The notes beneath the pieces are model-generated. The model saw only the letters and a program-made list of their open reading frames with translations. It did not search any database and was not told the origin of the DNA. DNA of 64,000 nucleotides from Isoetes taiwanensis. Its lineage: Eukaryota > Streptophyta > Lycopodiopsida > Isoetales > Isoetaceae. How positions within the stretch are numbered: position 1 is the first letter of the stretch; each line of letters starts with the position of its first letter. Shown in pieces: positions 1 through 12,193 of this stretch. The DNA is taken from the NCBI GenBank assembly GCA_021234155.1, contig JAJEKV010000231.1, positions 374,001-438,000 of the forward strand, written 5' to 3'. The translations under genes and the position numbers were made by a program.

Positions 1-263
1 TTTTCTTCGATGATCCTTATCTACAGTAATACCTTGGAGGACCACGAGCGTCATCTTCGGTTGGCCTTGCAGAAATTGAGATGCCATCAACTTTAGGCTA
101 AGTTTAAATGGAAGTTTGCAACTATCAAGATGGATTACTTCGGACACATTGTCTCTGCTGATGGCATATCAACGAATCCAGCCAAGATTGAGGCAGTAAA
201 AGATTGGCCTGTTCCAACGAATGTGTCGGAGGCCCGCAGTTTCCTAGGTTTGGCGGGCTATTA
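1..263 (+). pseudogene. Ty3/gypsy reverse transcriptase fragment (left part of split chromovirus)
   Basis: Conceptual translation gives the C-terminal half of a gypsy reverse transcriptase. The FFDD catalytic box is at the very start of the window, followed by the conserved stretch around DYFGHIVSADGI and then FLGLAGYY, where the reading breaks off. It contains stops and small shifts, so it is dead. The reading resumes at about 15914 with the expected next residues (KFVKDF then leucine-rich 'TDLTK'-type sequence), so the 15.6-kb block in between is an insertion into this element. The 5' LTR, gag and N-terminal pol lie left of the window. Family assignment is secure; the clade (chromovirus) follows from the chromodomain at about 17830-17930. 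Confidence 0.85.
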
Positions 264-614
264 ACAAGGTGACCTAGCAAACGCACTAATGACTTGCGTT
301 TGCACTAATAAAAAGAATCTTTCAAAGATTCCCTAAAATACCCTTAAATTCTGTCATTTTTAAGGGGTCAAATCTAAAAATGGTCCTCGATTTAAATTTC
401 GAGGTGCCTTTTTAAGGTGGTCAAAAAGTGGAACTTGGACATGTTTTAAATTTCAATACGCATTTTAAAGATGTAATAACATAAGTTATATTTAATTTTT
501 TCTACAAACCTGGGTAACATAGGAAAATAAAAGGGCTACAAAATTATAGTAAATACCACATTGTAAAAGGAGAAATAAAGCTCCTTTGAAAAAGTGGCAA
601 TAAGGCTCTAAACA

Positions 615-935
615 TGTCATTCTGATATGGACATATAGCACCTCAACTACAAAAAGCGGTATGTGAAAAATATCATTGCGGCTATGCGCGCATAGCACCA
701 AAACTACATAAACTGGTATGTGAAAATGTATCATGAGGCTATGCGTGCATAGCACCTCGCCTATAATAACCAGTATGTAAAAAAATATCACAAGGCTATT
801 CGTGCATAGCACCTCACCTATAATAACTAGTATGTGAAAAAATGTCACGAGGCTATGCGCGTATAGCACCTCGATTATAAAGTACGGTATGCGCTAAAAT
901 ATAATATAGGCTATGCATGGATAACACCTCGACTA
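615..935. repeat. 57-bp minisatellite, about 5-6 units
   Basis: The block GCTATGCGCGCATAGC or a variant recurs at 681, 738, 795, 852 and 910, a 57-bp period. Each unit carries this self-complementary core followed by an ACCTC...TATAA-type spacer. Because 57 is a multiple of three, the minus strand reads as a spurious ORF with a 19-residue repeat (492-869). It has no recognisable domain and I do not regard it as a gene. The array lies inside the TIR element. Confidence 0.85.
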
Positions 936-2821
936 AGAAACTGAATGTAATCTACAACATTAAAATCTTAATATTACATTGGCATCTACATTTTATTGAG
1001 GCATTTTAAAATAGGATTACAAAGCATATTGCCAATCCTTTAGCTCAACCAAATGACATGTGCAAAATGAAGCTTTTTAGTTCCATGCATACAACCTGCA
1101 AGAACTAGTTCTTCGATTGAATCAAGAAAATCCAGTAAGTGCCAAATCCAGTAAATGCCTCACATGGGATTGAATAGGCACTACATCTATGATTTAGATT
1201 CTCTGATGCTCATGTTCTTTTGATGTTTACATTCTTGCTACGAAAAAAAGAAACAAAGCGTATTATTAAAAAGAAACAAACTTAGTTGCACATTGCTTCA
1301 TAGTTATAAAAAGCACATATTTTTATGGAAACATATAATATCACATTGATATGGGAAACATAAAGATGGAAAACATATGAAAAGCTTACAGGGAGCAGAC
1401 TCTAGCCCATTATGGTGTAGTTATTTTACACTGCTCAAGGGCATTCAACAGTTGCAAGGATTGCATTGCAGTTTGGGCTACAACTGCATGCTTCAGTCGT
1501 CTCCCTAATTTACATGCTTAGGAGCATTCAACAATTGCAAGGATCACATTTGTAGTTTGGGCCACAGTTATATACTTCAATGGTCTCCTTAGAGAAGATG
1601 CATGATGAGCATTCGCAGTTACTTACTGCACTTGCATCCTTCATCTTCGCCTTCGGCTGCGCGAATCAGGTTTAATATACTACACATTTTTCAGTTTAAG
1701 ATTCTAACATCAGCTAGAATTTATGTGTTGAAACAAACTGCATATCAAAATGGTCTCATTATTCACAGTAAGTTTCAAATCAAAAATAGAAGTCATTTGC
1801 TACAATTTACACATCAAAAAACCTGGTGTCCCAAAGAATTTGTCCAAAGAACTAGGGCTAATTGTGCCATACATAGCTCAAACAATATTTTTTAGCCACC
1901 CATATGGTGCATTCCATCATAAGGGCAAACACTTCTGCCATGTCAAAGCTCTGCCATGTAATTGATACTTGGGCAATGTTTTGCTATAATCTGCCAGATT
2001 CAGCTTGAAAATTTGTCATATTTTGCCAGAATAAGCTTGAAATATTTGCAAGCGCTATAACTGTAGCGGCACATCTTCAGCACAAACAAAAGGCATCTGA
2101 AACCTCAGACTTGAGCGCCAAATGCCAAAAACAACTAGGCAGCACCCGAGGAAGAAATATGTTTCAATCAACAAACATAGATGAAGGGAAACAAAATAGT
2201 CTCGGAGAATCGATCGGAGCAAAAGTCAAATGAAATACTTAAACTAAATAGCTGATTCAAAGGCAGGTTCAGAGTACCAGGGATGTGGCATTTCTAGCTG
2301 AAGCAGATTTCGCACCTCCAACTTAACCAAGTTTCGGATTCACCAGCACCCCCAGCTTAAGCAGATTTCGGATTTATTCCGCACCTCCAACTGAAGCGCA
2401 TTCCGGATTCACCAGCAGATTGAACGGCTCACACAGCACCAGATCGATGTAAGGCAGAAACCCTAGTTCTTGGGGAAAAAAATATATCGATGCTATGCGC
2501 GCATGGGCTCTACCTACCAACCAAATTTTATAACCTACCCCTATTCCTTCCTACCTGTCTATTTCCTACCTACCTACTTTTTTTTCTACCCATCTAATTT
2601 TTTCTTTTCTTTTTATCCCTGTTTTCTACCCCGGCTTGGATCCTTAAGCATCTTGTGCTTTTCAGTAAAAAATAATTTTTTTTTGTTTATTTTCAACTGT
2701 GATCATAAATTCGATGTTAATGTTTCTCTATATGCGTATAGGTGAAAATTCCTTCCAACAGCCTTTTTGATGATTATGTCACAAAAGTTTAGGTTTTCGA
2801 CAAGATCTAAGTTGTACGTGT

Positions 2822-2893
2822 CTATGCGCGCATAGGCAAACGCTATACGTGCATAGACAAACAACAATATCAACTGGCTATACGCGTATAAAT
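2822..2893. repeat. Cluster of CTATRCGYGYATAG palindromes
   Basis: The same self-complementary core as in the 57-bp minisatellite appears at 2822-2835 and 2843-2856 (21 bp apart) and again from about 2878. A partial copy sits near 2490. They lie in the TIR element just left of Helitron 1. The function is unknown; they could be subterminal binding motifs of the element. Confidence 0.6.
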
Positions 2894-3541
2894 AGGTTTT
2901 CTTAGAGCATGCCTTGATATTGAAAGAAAAGATGGAGGACTTTTTCCTCACAAAGAAGCGTCCCTTATTGATACTAAAAGAAACTAGAAACGTGTGCCCG
3001 GCGATGCCGGGCATTAGTCGTGGACGCGTGGTGGCATTTATGTGTGTTAGTCGTATGTCGTGTCGTGAACGTGTGCAATACATTTAATGCAATATATGTT
3101 TAGGTGCAATAGACCTTGTGACTTTTCCGCGCATAAGTGCCAATAAGAGTGGCTTTTAAAATTGCAATCTAAAAAAATGGAAGAGGAAAAAAATAAAGTA
3201 GAAAAAGCATATCCCGAATGGCCCTCAAGGGCCTAAAGTGGGCATAACATTTCAAAAGTGTCTATGGACATATGTATATGCACATTGCAAAAGACTATGA
3301 TGGCACAACAACAAAGGCCACGATAAATGCACATTGCAAAAGGCTGCGATGGCCCAATGACAGAGGTCACAACAATCGTGTATGTCTGTCATAAGGGATG
3401 CTTCTTGCAATCTCATTTACAAACACCTCAACTATAGCTCACTTCCAACTCCCTTATTTGTATTGCACATGCATGACAAATTTATGATGCCTAGAGCGAG
3501 ATGTAAAACAATGTGTAACATCATTCAAAATATTTTGTATA

Positions 3542-3645
3542 CAAAAATCACCTCCTGCATCAAATTCTGAGGTGGAAGTAGTGCCGATGCGCGAAGCGCG
3601 GAGGCCTGCCGACACCCCAGAATTTGAAGCAGGAGGTGATTTTTG
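3542..3645. repeat. Inverted repeat, 28-bp arms
   Basis: The arms 3542-3569 and 3618-3645 are complementary with a single mismatch, around a 48-nt loop that itself contains a small GC-rich hairpin (GCGCGAAGCGC, about 3589). Either strand could fold into a stable stem-loop. It may be a small MITE or a structure internal to Helitron 1. Confidence 0.8.
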
Positions 3646-3664
3646 CAACGTGAAAAAAAGGTTA

Positions 3665-3795
3665 CAATCGATTTTGCGTGTAAAAAAGCTAGAATGTAGG
3701 GTGAAATCGATAGAATGTAGGGTGCAATCGATAGAATGGAGGGTGAAATCGCTGGAACTACGGGTAAAATTGGTGGAATGTCGGGTTCAATCCGG
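3665..3795 (+). repeat. 21-bp minisatellite encoding heptads
   Basis: About five to six units of 21 bp with consensus near GATAGAATGTAGGGTGAAATC. On the plus strand an open frame (3572-3826) reads it as repeated seven-residue units of the type ECRVKSI. That would give an amphipathic coiled-coil pattern, but the ORF is only 84 aa, begins inside the adjacent inverted repeat and has no homologue I recognise. I treat it as a minisatellite rather than a gene. Confidence 0.7.
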
Positions 3796-6700
3796 GTTGA
3801 ATCAAGAAACAGAGTTCCGTCCGTGACTTTGAAAACAGGTAAACATTCATAAAAAAAATTTGTGACACGTGGCATGTTGTGATTTGCAGAGATGGCAAAA
3901 TCTTTGGTACCCTGTTTTTACGTGATGACGAATCTACCAGTGTGTATAATTAAATTTTACCTTTACATATTCATGCTCAAATTATACTGATACTTTTATA
4001 TTCTTAACGGGTTTTTTTTTTCAGATTCCTAAGGGTTTTTTTTTTCATTTAAGTACAAAACCATGCACAATTTTTATACTTGTCATATTCTTTGGTGTTG
4101 CACATTTAAAACGATTGCAAACCTGGCTCGATAGACTTGTACACACGTCATATCCAAAGGTTTTTCTTGCACCCCAACTTTTCCATCCTACACATGGGCT
4201 AAGTGAGAAACTCAAGTCATAATAATACAACTTTATTGCAATGCATAGAAGATGGCAAGATAAAATAACCTTTGGAAATTCGTGCCAAACTGCAATGCAC
4301 AGCCACCTTGATCATACCCAGCTTAGAGAAAAAATAACTTAGATTTACATTATCAATCTTTGGGCTCCTTACGACCGTAACAATGCGTTTCTAAGAAAAA
4401 TGTCCATGAATAGTAACTGGAAAACCAAAGATTACAGTAAGAAAACTCGTGATGGCAGCATACCATTTGCCTATGGAAATAATGTGGTCAAACATTGATC
4501 ATATGGATGAGTACAGGGACTTCACTCTAGACCCCAAACTTGTCCAACAGATGAGGTGCAGAAGTTGTGCAATCATTGCATGAGAACAATAAAAAATATA
4601 TAATAATCATTGCCTGGTAAATCTTCCTATGGTACCCGAGCGTGACAACAAGTTTTTTACATTCCTAATGCATGGTTTTGCAGGAATCAATCCTGATGCA
4701 AATTATCCAACATATGAACATGGATTAGCCGTTGATGTTTACATCAAAGATACAACAGGCCAATATATTTGAATGACCTAAAGGTTAACAGAATTAACTT
4801 GCTCTAACAAAGATAAACTACCATCGCTTCAACTACTGTAATTACTGAGGTATCTGACCTGGTAATCCTTCTCTAGTATAAAAAGACTCACCGGGATAAT
4901 TCTGCCCATTTCCAAGAACTACAACAGCAGAAAAATATTCTTGATAAATAAAGAAAGAAAGAGAAAATACCCCAAAATTGAAGTACACTACAATCATAGC
5001 ATGATGTACCTGCAAAGCTATAAAAAATCACCTTCTTAGAAAGCTATAAAAAAGCACCTTCTTAAATCTGAAATAACAACAAAAGCATTCAGTTTCTAAA
5101 TTGGAGCACAATGGAAGAAGTTCATAATAAATTACCAGTTGTAAGCAAGTCGTATTGATCTTTATCCTGCATGAATGAAGCACCTTGAGCCATCCATATT
5201 AAGAAGGGCTTAGAAATGACATTTTACCACAAAAAAATGCAATAAGGTAAACAAAATCTAAATTTTAGATCCTCTTGTATCCCTTCAAAGGTGCACCTTT
5301 CAAAACCATCAAAATGAGAAGAACTTAGAAGACCAATGTGCTTAAGTGCCGGGGAATGGAGAGATGCAATTAAGAATGCAAAAAAGGAAAGAATGAAGCA
5401 CATAAAAGCCCAATGCTGTTATGGGCAATGTTGCTGAAATGCTCGATTTCCATATAAGCTCAATATAAATTCAAAAAATCAGTAGCAACAGTTGCTTGCT
5501 TGTGACTTCATACTTTAGCTTGGCATTTCAAAACACTGCACTTACAATCTATGGCAAATGTGACAGCAAACAATAGGATGTCAACAGTGCACTTTAAGCA
5601 ACATGCAACCAAGTTGCTACATTTTGGATAACCTGCGGAATTAACTGAATTAGTTAGAGTCAGTAGGAAGGCTAAGATTTGGAAAGTAAAGCAATGTGCA
5701 AACCCTATTCCAAACAAAACAAACTAAGGCATTGAACTCAGCCTCTGAATTTGGCCTATGAGGCCTATCAAAAGGCTCTAAGTCTAGAATGCTACTCATT
5801 TTCAAAGCCTGTTAAAAAAATCATCTTAGAATGGCAAGGCATACCAATGCATATCAATAAACCATTTAGGATAAATCGAATAAAGACCATTTCTTACGGT
5901 CAATCCAACATGCAGTTGAGCATAAGAAAATTCAGGGTCACTACAGTTAGAACATGTAGTGGCAGCAAACCTCTACCAGACAAAGTCGAATCTGGTTTTC
6001 TTGAAACTTGAAAGTATCCAAAAAGGAGGAATGCTACATAAAGGGATGCGGACATCCAACTTAGCTATCATTCTACCTCTGCAGAATCCTAATAAGTAGC
6101 AAGCCCGCAACAAATCCCACTGTCTTATATCAGCCATGCCACAGCCACAACAACCCCGGCACCAACCAGAACTTGCACAACACACCACTTAACAAAAATC
6201 CTTGTCTAAAAGCGTAGCTACCAACAGGCAGTTCTTCAGTGCCATCCACCTGCAGAGAAATCTCATCATTCACCGATTTAGCAAGCCCTATTGTAGCTGC
6301 ATTGATCTTGATTCAAAATGAGGCCCACTTACAGTTTAGAATAATCGTCCAAGCTGAGGTTTAATGCCGTTACAGCTACTTGCAGAAGGAACACCACAGG
6401 AACCACTCTACTGACTCCTTCTCCAGCCTCCTCCAGCCTTGTAGATGCCCAAAATATTGCAGCAGACTGCCCTGCTTAGCAGACGATATCAGAGCTAAAA
6501 TGGAAAGAGTGGAGGGTACCTTCGTGAGAGTGGTTGCCTTCGTAACAGAGGTTGCGACACATAAAAAAAAACTCCATGTTGAATGGGTTGCCAGATAAAG
6601 GCCAGCCCCTTGGCTTAGCGATAAGTCAGCCATCGCCAAGCTTATGCTGCCACTAACCAGTGCTCCTTTGATGCCGCAAAAATTAGTATAAAAACCACGT

Positions 6701-7258
6701 TAAGAACGATTTCTCAGGCAAGGTGCCTTGGCATGGTATGGTATGCAAACATGCATTCCAACAAGCTAGGATGCTACCGCAACCTCTAATCTATTCGAGC
6801 TTGTAGGCCGGAAATGGAGGTCGGAGAGATTTTTTTGAGCTTGAAGAAGTTTAGAAATAGTTCTGATCTTGAAGAAATTTGAAATTGGTATGGAATACCG
6901 CGTGCGTCCCGCAAGCCACGAAGGGAACGCCGCATGCGTCTGCACAGCGGTGTTCCCGGCACAAACTTCAAAGCCTTACCATATTAAAAAAGAAGATAAG
7001 TTAAAATCAACTAGAAACGTGTGCCCGGCGATGCCGGGCATTAGTCGTGGACGTGTGTTGGCATTTATGTGCGTTAGTCATTGTCGTGTCGCGAAGGTGC
7101 GCAATGCACTTAAGGCAATATATGTTTAGGTGCAATAGACACATATTGAAAGGAAACAAACTTTACCTTTAAAGTGTAAACATAATATGAAGTTCATAAA
7201 CAAAAATAAATACAAATACAAAATATTTTTGGCGCAAATAGAGGTTATGTCCGTCGGC

Positions 7259-7944
7259 TCAATGGATCCACATCATGAAGAACCTGTCCCAAACAACTCT
7301 AGGAACGTCTGTTGGCTCAATGTGAAGCTCATTTGCGAAGCTGATAGGTATAGAAACTCCTCCCGTCGTACCTATGGTGGCGAACATGAATGTGTAAACA
7401 TGCTCTGATACCATGTCCCACACGCGTGACTCAGGTCTACCAACAACAATGTTATACTTGGTTAGAAACTCGGGAAGCTCATAGTCACCAACTGCATCAT
7501 GTGGGATCGATGCCCAGGCCTTGAACCGTCTCCCATCGCAAACGCCAATGTGTGTGATGCCTCCTGCCCTGAAGCAAGTTCCCTTGCATGTGTACTTCGA
7601 GGGGAACTTTTTTTACTCTAACACAGCAACGCGCCAACGGGTGTTATCAACAACCGCATAACTCCCTACAATAATAAGATATCATTCCAAAGTAAGATAA
7701 AAGAGAATTGTTATTGTTAGAACTAACATATCTTACACTCACCATCCCTACGATGCACGTGAACTATCGCCCTTGGCTTAGGATTTCCAAGTTCCCGAGG
7801 TACGAAGGGTGTGTAGGGCTTCATCATCTGCACAAATTCTGAAGGTCAATAAGTGCCAAAGAAACATGAGAGTCTTTGAGAAGAAACACATATATACATG
7901 CACTATATGGTTGTCAAAGCTTTAGTCGAAGACATGACACTTAC
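7259..7944 (-). CDS. Helitron 2 accessory gene downstream of helicase, spliced, unrecognised
   Basis: Just after the helicase stop, the minus strand shows ATGGAG followed by a GTAAGTG donor (about 7942). It continues with an exon at 7743-7827 bounded by GTGCAG and GTGAGT, reading MMKPYTPFVPRELGNPKP and on to RRDG. Another exon follows at 7259-7665 after TTGTAG. The second junction keeps the frame and continues as SYAVVDNTRWRVAVLE, then an in-frame TAA, then about 110 further open residues containing a CKGTCFRAGGITHIG segment and ending ...FFMMWIH at TGA 7259. The splice signals and preserved frame argue for a real former gene. I do not recognise the family. It could be a Helitron accessory protein or a captured host fragment. 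The internal stop means this copy is probably broken. Confidence 0.45.
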
Positions 7945-7949
7945 CTCCA

Positions 7950-10900
7950 TCACAAAGCATCTGTATAAACGACATTCCTCGTAAACCTTGAAATTGTATT
8001 GGCATCTTCTTGAGGCATGGATGGTGGGTCCTTGATAGCGACCCGAATTCCTTGTCGGTTTTGTACCCTTGAGAATGCCACATATAATTGTCCATGCGTA
8101 AAGACAGGCTTTGGAAGATATAACCCCACCTTATGCATTGTCTGGCCCTGAGACTTGTTTATCGTCATGGCAAAGGCCGGCCGCAAAGGGAATTGAACCC
8201 TTTCAAACTGGAAAGGCAACCCTGAATCATTAGGCACAATTGGAATGCGAGATAGAAGAACCGTGTTACCAACATGGGTTCCAGTTACTATCTCGGCCTC
8301 AATGACACGTCTTCCTAGCTTTCGTATAATCAATGCACAGGCCCTTCTTGAATGACGTAGACCTCAACAACATGACAATCATTCCCACCTTCAGATTTAG
8401 CTCGTGGGGCGGTACACCACTTGGAGTTTGTGCATTTAGAAACTCAATGGGGTATAGACCCGCTTTGTCGACCGATGCGTGTCTATGATTCGATCAAGAC
8501 TGGAAGTAGTCCGTCGTCTCTCCGAGGGGATAAGTGGACGCCACCTTCCTATTGATCTCATCCACAAAATGGTTCAAAGGTGATAGTATAGCACGGTGTG
8601 TCCAAAAAATCACCTCTTTCCAGTTTTGTTGGATATCAGGAAATATGTCTTGAATTAAATCATCCACATCATCCGATCCAAGACACATATCCTGTGGCAA
8701 ATGCACCATATCGACCCCCTTCTCCGGAAAGGTTGGTTCTCGCCCATCCCCTATACGTAATAAATAATCAGCAAATGCTTGTTGTTCAAGCGCATCCAAA
8801 CCCAATGCATTCATGACACGCATGTTGATTGTCAGTTTGTACTCTCTCACACTACCCCAGAGATACGAACGCTTTAGAGAAGCTTCTACAATTTGTGCAC
8901 GTGAACCTTTAGGAACCACTGGTAGTATCTGTCAAAAATCCCCTCCCAATAGCACTGGAATCCCACCAAATGGTGTCTGCTCATTGCCCATCACATCTCT
9001 TAGTGTCCTATCCACTGCCTCAAATATCCACTTGTGCATCATTGGTGCCTCATCCCATACGATCAACCGACATGCTCGAATGAGTCTTGCCAATTCTGAC
9101 TGCCTTGGAATGTTGCAGGTAGATGATTCGTGTGCCCCTATGGGTATTTTAAAACGTGAATGAGCCGTTCTTCCGCCTTGCAATAGCACTGACGCAATGC
9201 CAGAAGATGCAACTGCTAGAGCAATCCAACCCCTTGCACGCACATATCCTAGGAGAGTGTTATATAGATATGTTTTTCCGGTTCCCCCAGGGCCATTCAC
9301 AAAGAATACTCCACCATTAGTCTTATCGATCACATGATTGAGAACAACATCATAAACTGCTCGTTGATCAATGTTCAACTTCTCGGAATCGGATATGACT
9401 TTATCCATACTCACATAGAACATCTCCTCCTGGAATAGTGTGGATGTGTCTAGCACAGTTTCTGGTAAGTTGAAGCCCATTTCTGCTAGGCTCCTTCCAG
9501 CTGATTGCATGTGATCCTCCACATCCATTAGTCCCATATCAATAGCATACTGACTCAACTGACCTGTCTCAGAATAAGCAGCATAAGCAGTTTGGTCTAG
9601 AAAATCCTCAACCATCCAATATTCCAACTCCTTCCAAATATCAGCTGGATACAATGGGTTACATTCCAGCAGAATCGAAGCAAATAATTGTCGCAATTGA
9701 CGCGGCATACCCCAAGATGATGCTTCTCGTAGCGATTCGACCCATTCTGAATTATCATTCACAATCATGCGCCTAATACATGCATGCTTGAACGTCTCGC
9801 ACAAATGACCATCAACAGTTCTCAAATCTTCAAAACATGTAGCTCCTGGTACATTGCTTAGCAACATTCGCAAATAAAATCGCTCGCCCTGGGACGGAGT
9901 CACAAAGTACATTCTACCCACGGATGGCAAGACCTGAATACGTTGACGTATTGTCCATGTGTATGTCGCTTTGCTCCAAGTGAAGCTCTTGGGAAAGTCA
10001 TGGTACAACAAAGTTCGGGACACTGGGTGTTCATTTGCAGCATTCACCTTAAACCAACCCATGAGAGTGGTGTCATGTGCATTGTTAACCACATCGTCTA
10101 AGTCTGCATTTTCGTCGAAAAGTACTGGTTGCTCGTTAGGAAGGTGAACTGCCAATCGCACAACATGAGGATTTTGTTCTTGCAGTCCAAACTTGAACAA
10201 CCGCCATGCGCCCTCAGAGGCAGAATAGTATTTGGCATTGACATATTGCTGGACTTCGTCATGGTCATCACTTATAGCGCTCGTCGTGGTGACACTCTCT
10301 CCAGAACCCTGTCCTAAGTTCACTGATATCATGTCTGGGCCTTTGTAAATATACTTGTATAGATATTTGACTCCTTTAATATGAGCACATATCTCAACAT
10401 TGATATGGCATCTAAAATAGCACGACAACCATGGATTGTAAGGTACAACCCATCTATTGTCCATGTTCATGCCATTTCGATAGACAGTTCTCCCATCATT
10501 TCTACGTCTATACAGTGGGTACCGTTGCTAATCATGGTCTGCTCCGTAAATTGCTTTGGGTACCCCTTCACGCAAACTCCATCAACCATACATGGGGCAT
10601 TGGGATATGTAGGGCCACGGGGGCCCATGCATCATCGGCGTGTCACCACATCATCTTTCGAGATTGGACTCCTTATCGGAATCTGCGCAAAAATCAATTT
10701 ATCTATATCCTCATTGTCACCGGCTTATCCTCACGAAACAATATGTTAATGAGATGCACATGAGGAAGCCCCTCTTTCGAAACTCAATGACATGAATCCT
10801 AGCGAAATGCGGCCAAATATGCCATGGTGCGACCACGATCTCTAACAGCTCCTTCAACTTTAAGTGGAAGACACGGGCTACTAAATCAGTGCCTCGGAAG

Positions 10901-12071
10901 GATCTTGGCCATTTATGAGCTCCACGGTAATTTTGGCCACTTTGGGTTGGCGGTCATAGTGATGAACAAATCCGGTCGGCCTAGCTCACGAACAATTGCC
11001 ATCGCATCTTGGTAAAAGTTGAGTCATGTAACGTGTGCTCCCAATAAATGTTCTTTGGTAGAATGACCGTCGCCCAATGGAATTTCCATCATGCCCGGTG
11101 GAATCCACAATACCACTATCTGACTCACCACGTAGTTGAGCGATTTAGTTGTACCCACCCCAACTTTATGCGCCACATCTTAGCAAACATGTCACGGATG
11201 TACTCATGGAACAATCTCCTGCGATATGCAATGGTCCATCCATGCCCGCTGCGTGCTGTAGATGATATTTATAGAAGCGCAAGATAGTTCGCCCTTTGGT
11301 TTGTTCACTGTTGGATCCCCGTATGCCAACCATCGGTTCCATAGTAGGGAAAGAGGAGTGCAAAGTGTAGAGCATCATTATGATGAATGTAGCGAGTCAA
11401 TATGCTGATTCCTCCTTCTTTAGAATGTACTACAATGTCTCTAAGGTTGTCTTCTGGGCCAGAGTCAATTGGCATTAATATTGCTATCTCATTTGCAGTC
11501 GGGGAACTATATTGTCGCATACGTGGATCCCGTAGGTTTGCACTTGGTATCCGAAGACGCATGTCAATAGCTGGATTTGCTCGCATGACCTCGGCGGTGA
11601 GAGAAAATATCTGAACGAAAGGGTTTACATACGCCATCATGTGTTGAAGGCATGCCATTGTATCACGTCGTGTACCTCCACTGAATGATGTACGACGATC
11701 CAGCTGCATTTCATCCCCATCCATGATATATATTTGTGCAAAACACGGGCTATCGTCCCCGCTATCGAGGCAAACAACGTTTCCATCATGTGACACATCC
11801 GCCATTGATTACGAAAGTGTATGCACCTCCAATAGAGTTTGCCAAGGAGGCATCGAGTTTGATGACCAATGAAGCAAATGCAAGGCGTTGTTATATTTTC
11901 TAATACCGTCAGGAAGTCCTTTCCAATCTCATCCGTCCAGGTGTGTAAAGATCCATGAGAGTTGGTGGGGGCTGGGAAGGATGGCAATGAAACCTTCCCA
12001 TTAGAGCAACAAAATGTGTCAAGTTCATCCTTCCACAACAAAGCCCCACAGTCCTTGCATTTTTTGCTCAT
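7950..12071 (-). pseudogene. Helitron Rep/helicase (RepHel), disrupted
   Basis: Successive minus-strand segments reconstruct a plant Helitron RepHel. 12071-11637 carries the Cys-rich start (CKDCGALLW and CC..GKVSLP). 11805-11305 and the sequence to about 10950 give the Helitron-like N domain, ending in the conserved DAMAIVRELGRPDLFITMT (about 10960-11010). The HUH signature HVHL is at 10751-10762. 10470-8932 continues with NRWVVPYNPWL, then the PIF1-type helicase with Walker A GPGGTGKT (about 9280), motif II VWDEAPM and motif III GGDF. 8919-8494 and 8333-7950 complete it (TINKSQGQT, VAFSR). Lesions: frameshifts around 11700 and just before the HUH motif, a TGA right after GGDF where an Arg is expected (about 8930), and stops at about 8340-8490. 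Rep would nick and rejoin ends and the helicase would unwind DNA during rolling-circle transposition. Confidence 0.9.
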
Positions 12072-12193
12072 CCTCCCGCATCACAATCTCTTTGTGGAGT
12101 TGCGTCACTCCAAGCTATTTTCCAAAATCCAACCCTTCTCCTTATTATTACCTCGGTTGGTGGCGGGTCCCCATCATTATCTTGTCTTTGCCT

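Larger units (their letters stand above)
2984..6996 (-). mobile_element. Helitron 1, non-autonomous, 4013 bp
   Basis: Read on the minus strand, the element starts with TC (TCTTCTTTTTTAATATGG, from 6996 downward) after a flanking A. It ends with a 7-bp-stem hairpin (GCCCGGC / GCCGGGC, 2997-3013 on the plus strand) followed after eight bases by CTAG (2987-2984) and a flanking T. This A^TC...CTAG^T architecture is diagnostic of Helitrons, which insert between A and T without target duplication. About 130 bp at the 3' end and about 100 bp at the 5' end match Helitron 2, so the two share a transposition source. No Rep or helicase sequence is present. The interior holds an inverted repeat, a 21-bp minisatellite and otherwise unrecognised, possibly captured, sequence. 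Confidence 0.88.

Noticed and set aside
492-869. 125-residue minus-strand ORF with 19-residue repeats
   Set aside because: It coincides with the 57-bp minisatellite, whose length is a multiple of three. No domain, and conservation follows the DNA palindromes rather than codons.
600-935. CRISPR-like array from regularly spaced repeats
   Set aside because: The repeats are tandem with no unique spacers, and the sequence is a plant nuclear transposon.
6180-6320. Possible captured host exon in Helitron 1 (minus strand, SVNDEISLQVDGTEELPVG)
   Set aside because: An AG acceptor-like context and about 40 open residues exist, but no family could be recognised and no partner exon was found, so it is not annotated as a gene.
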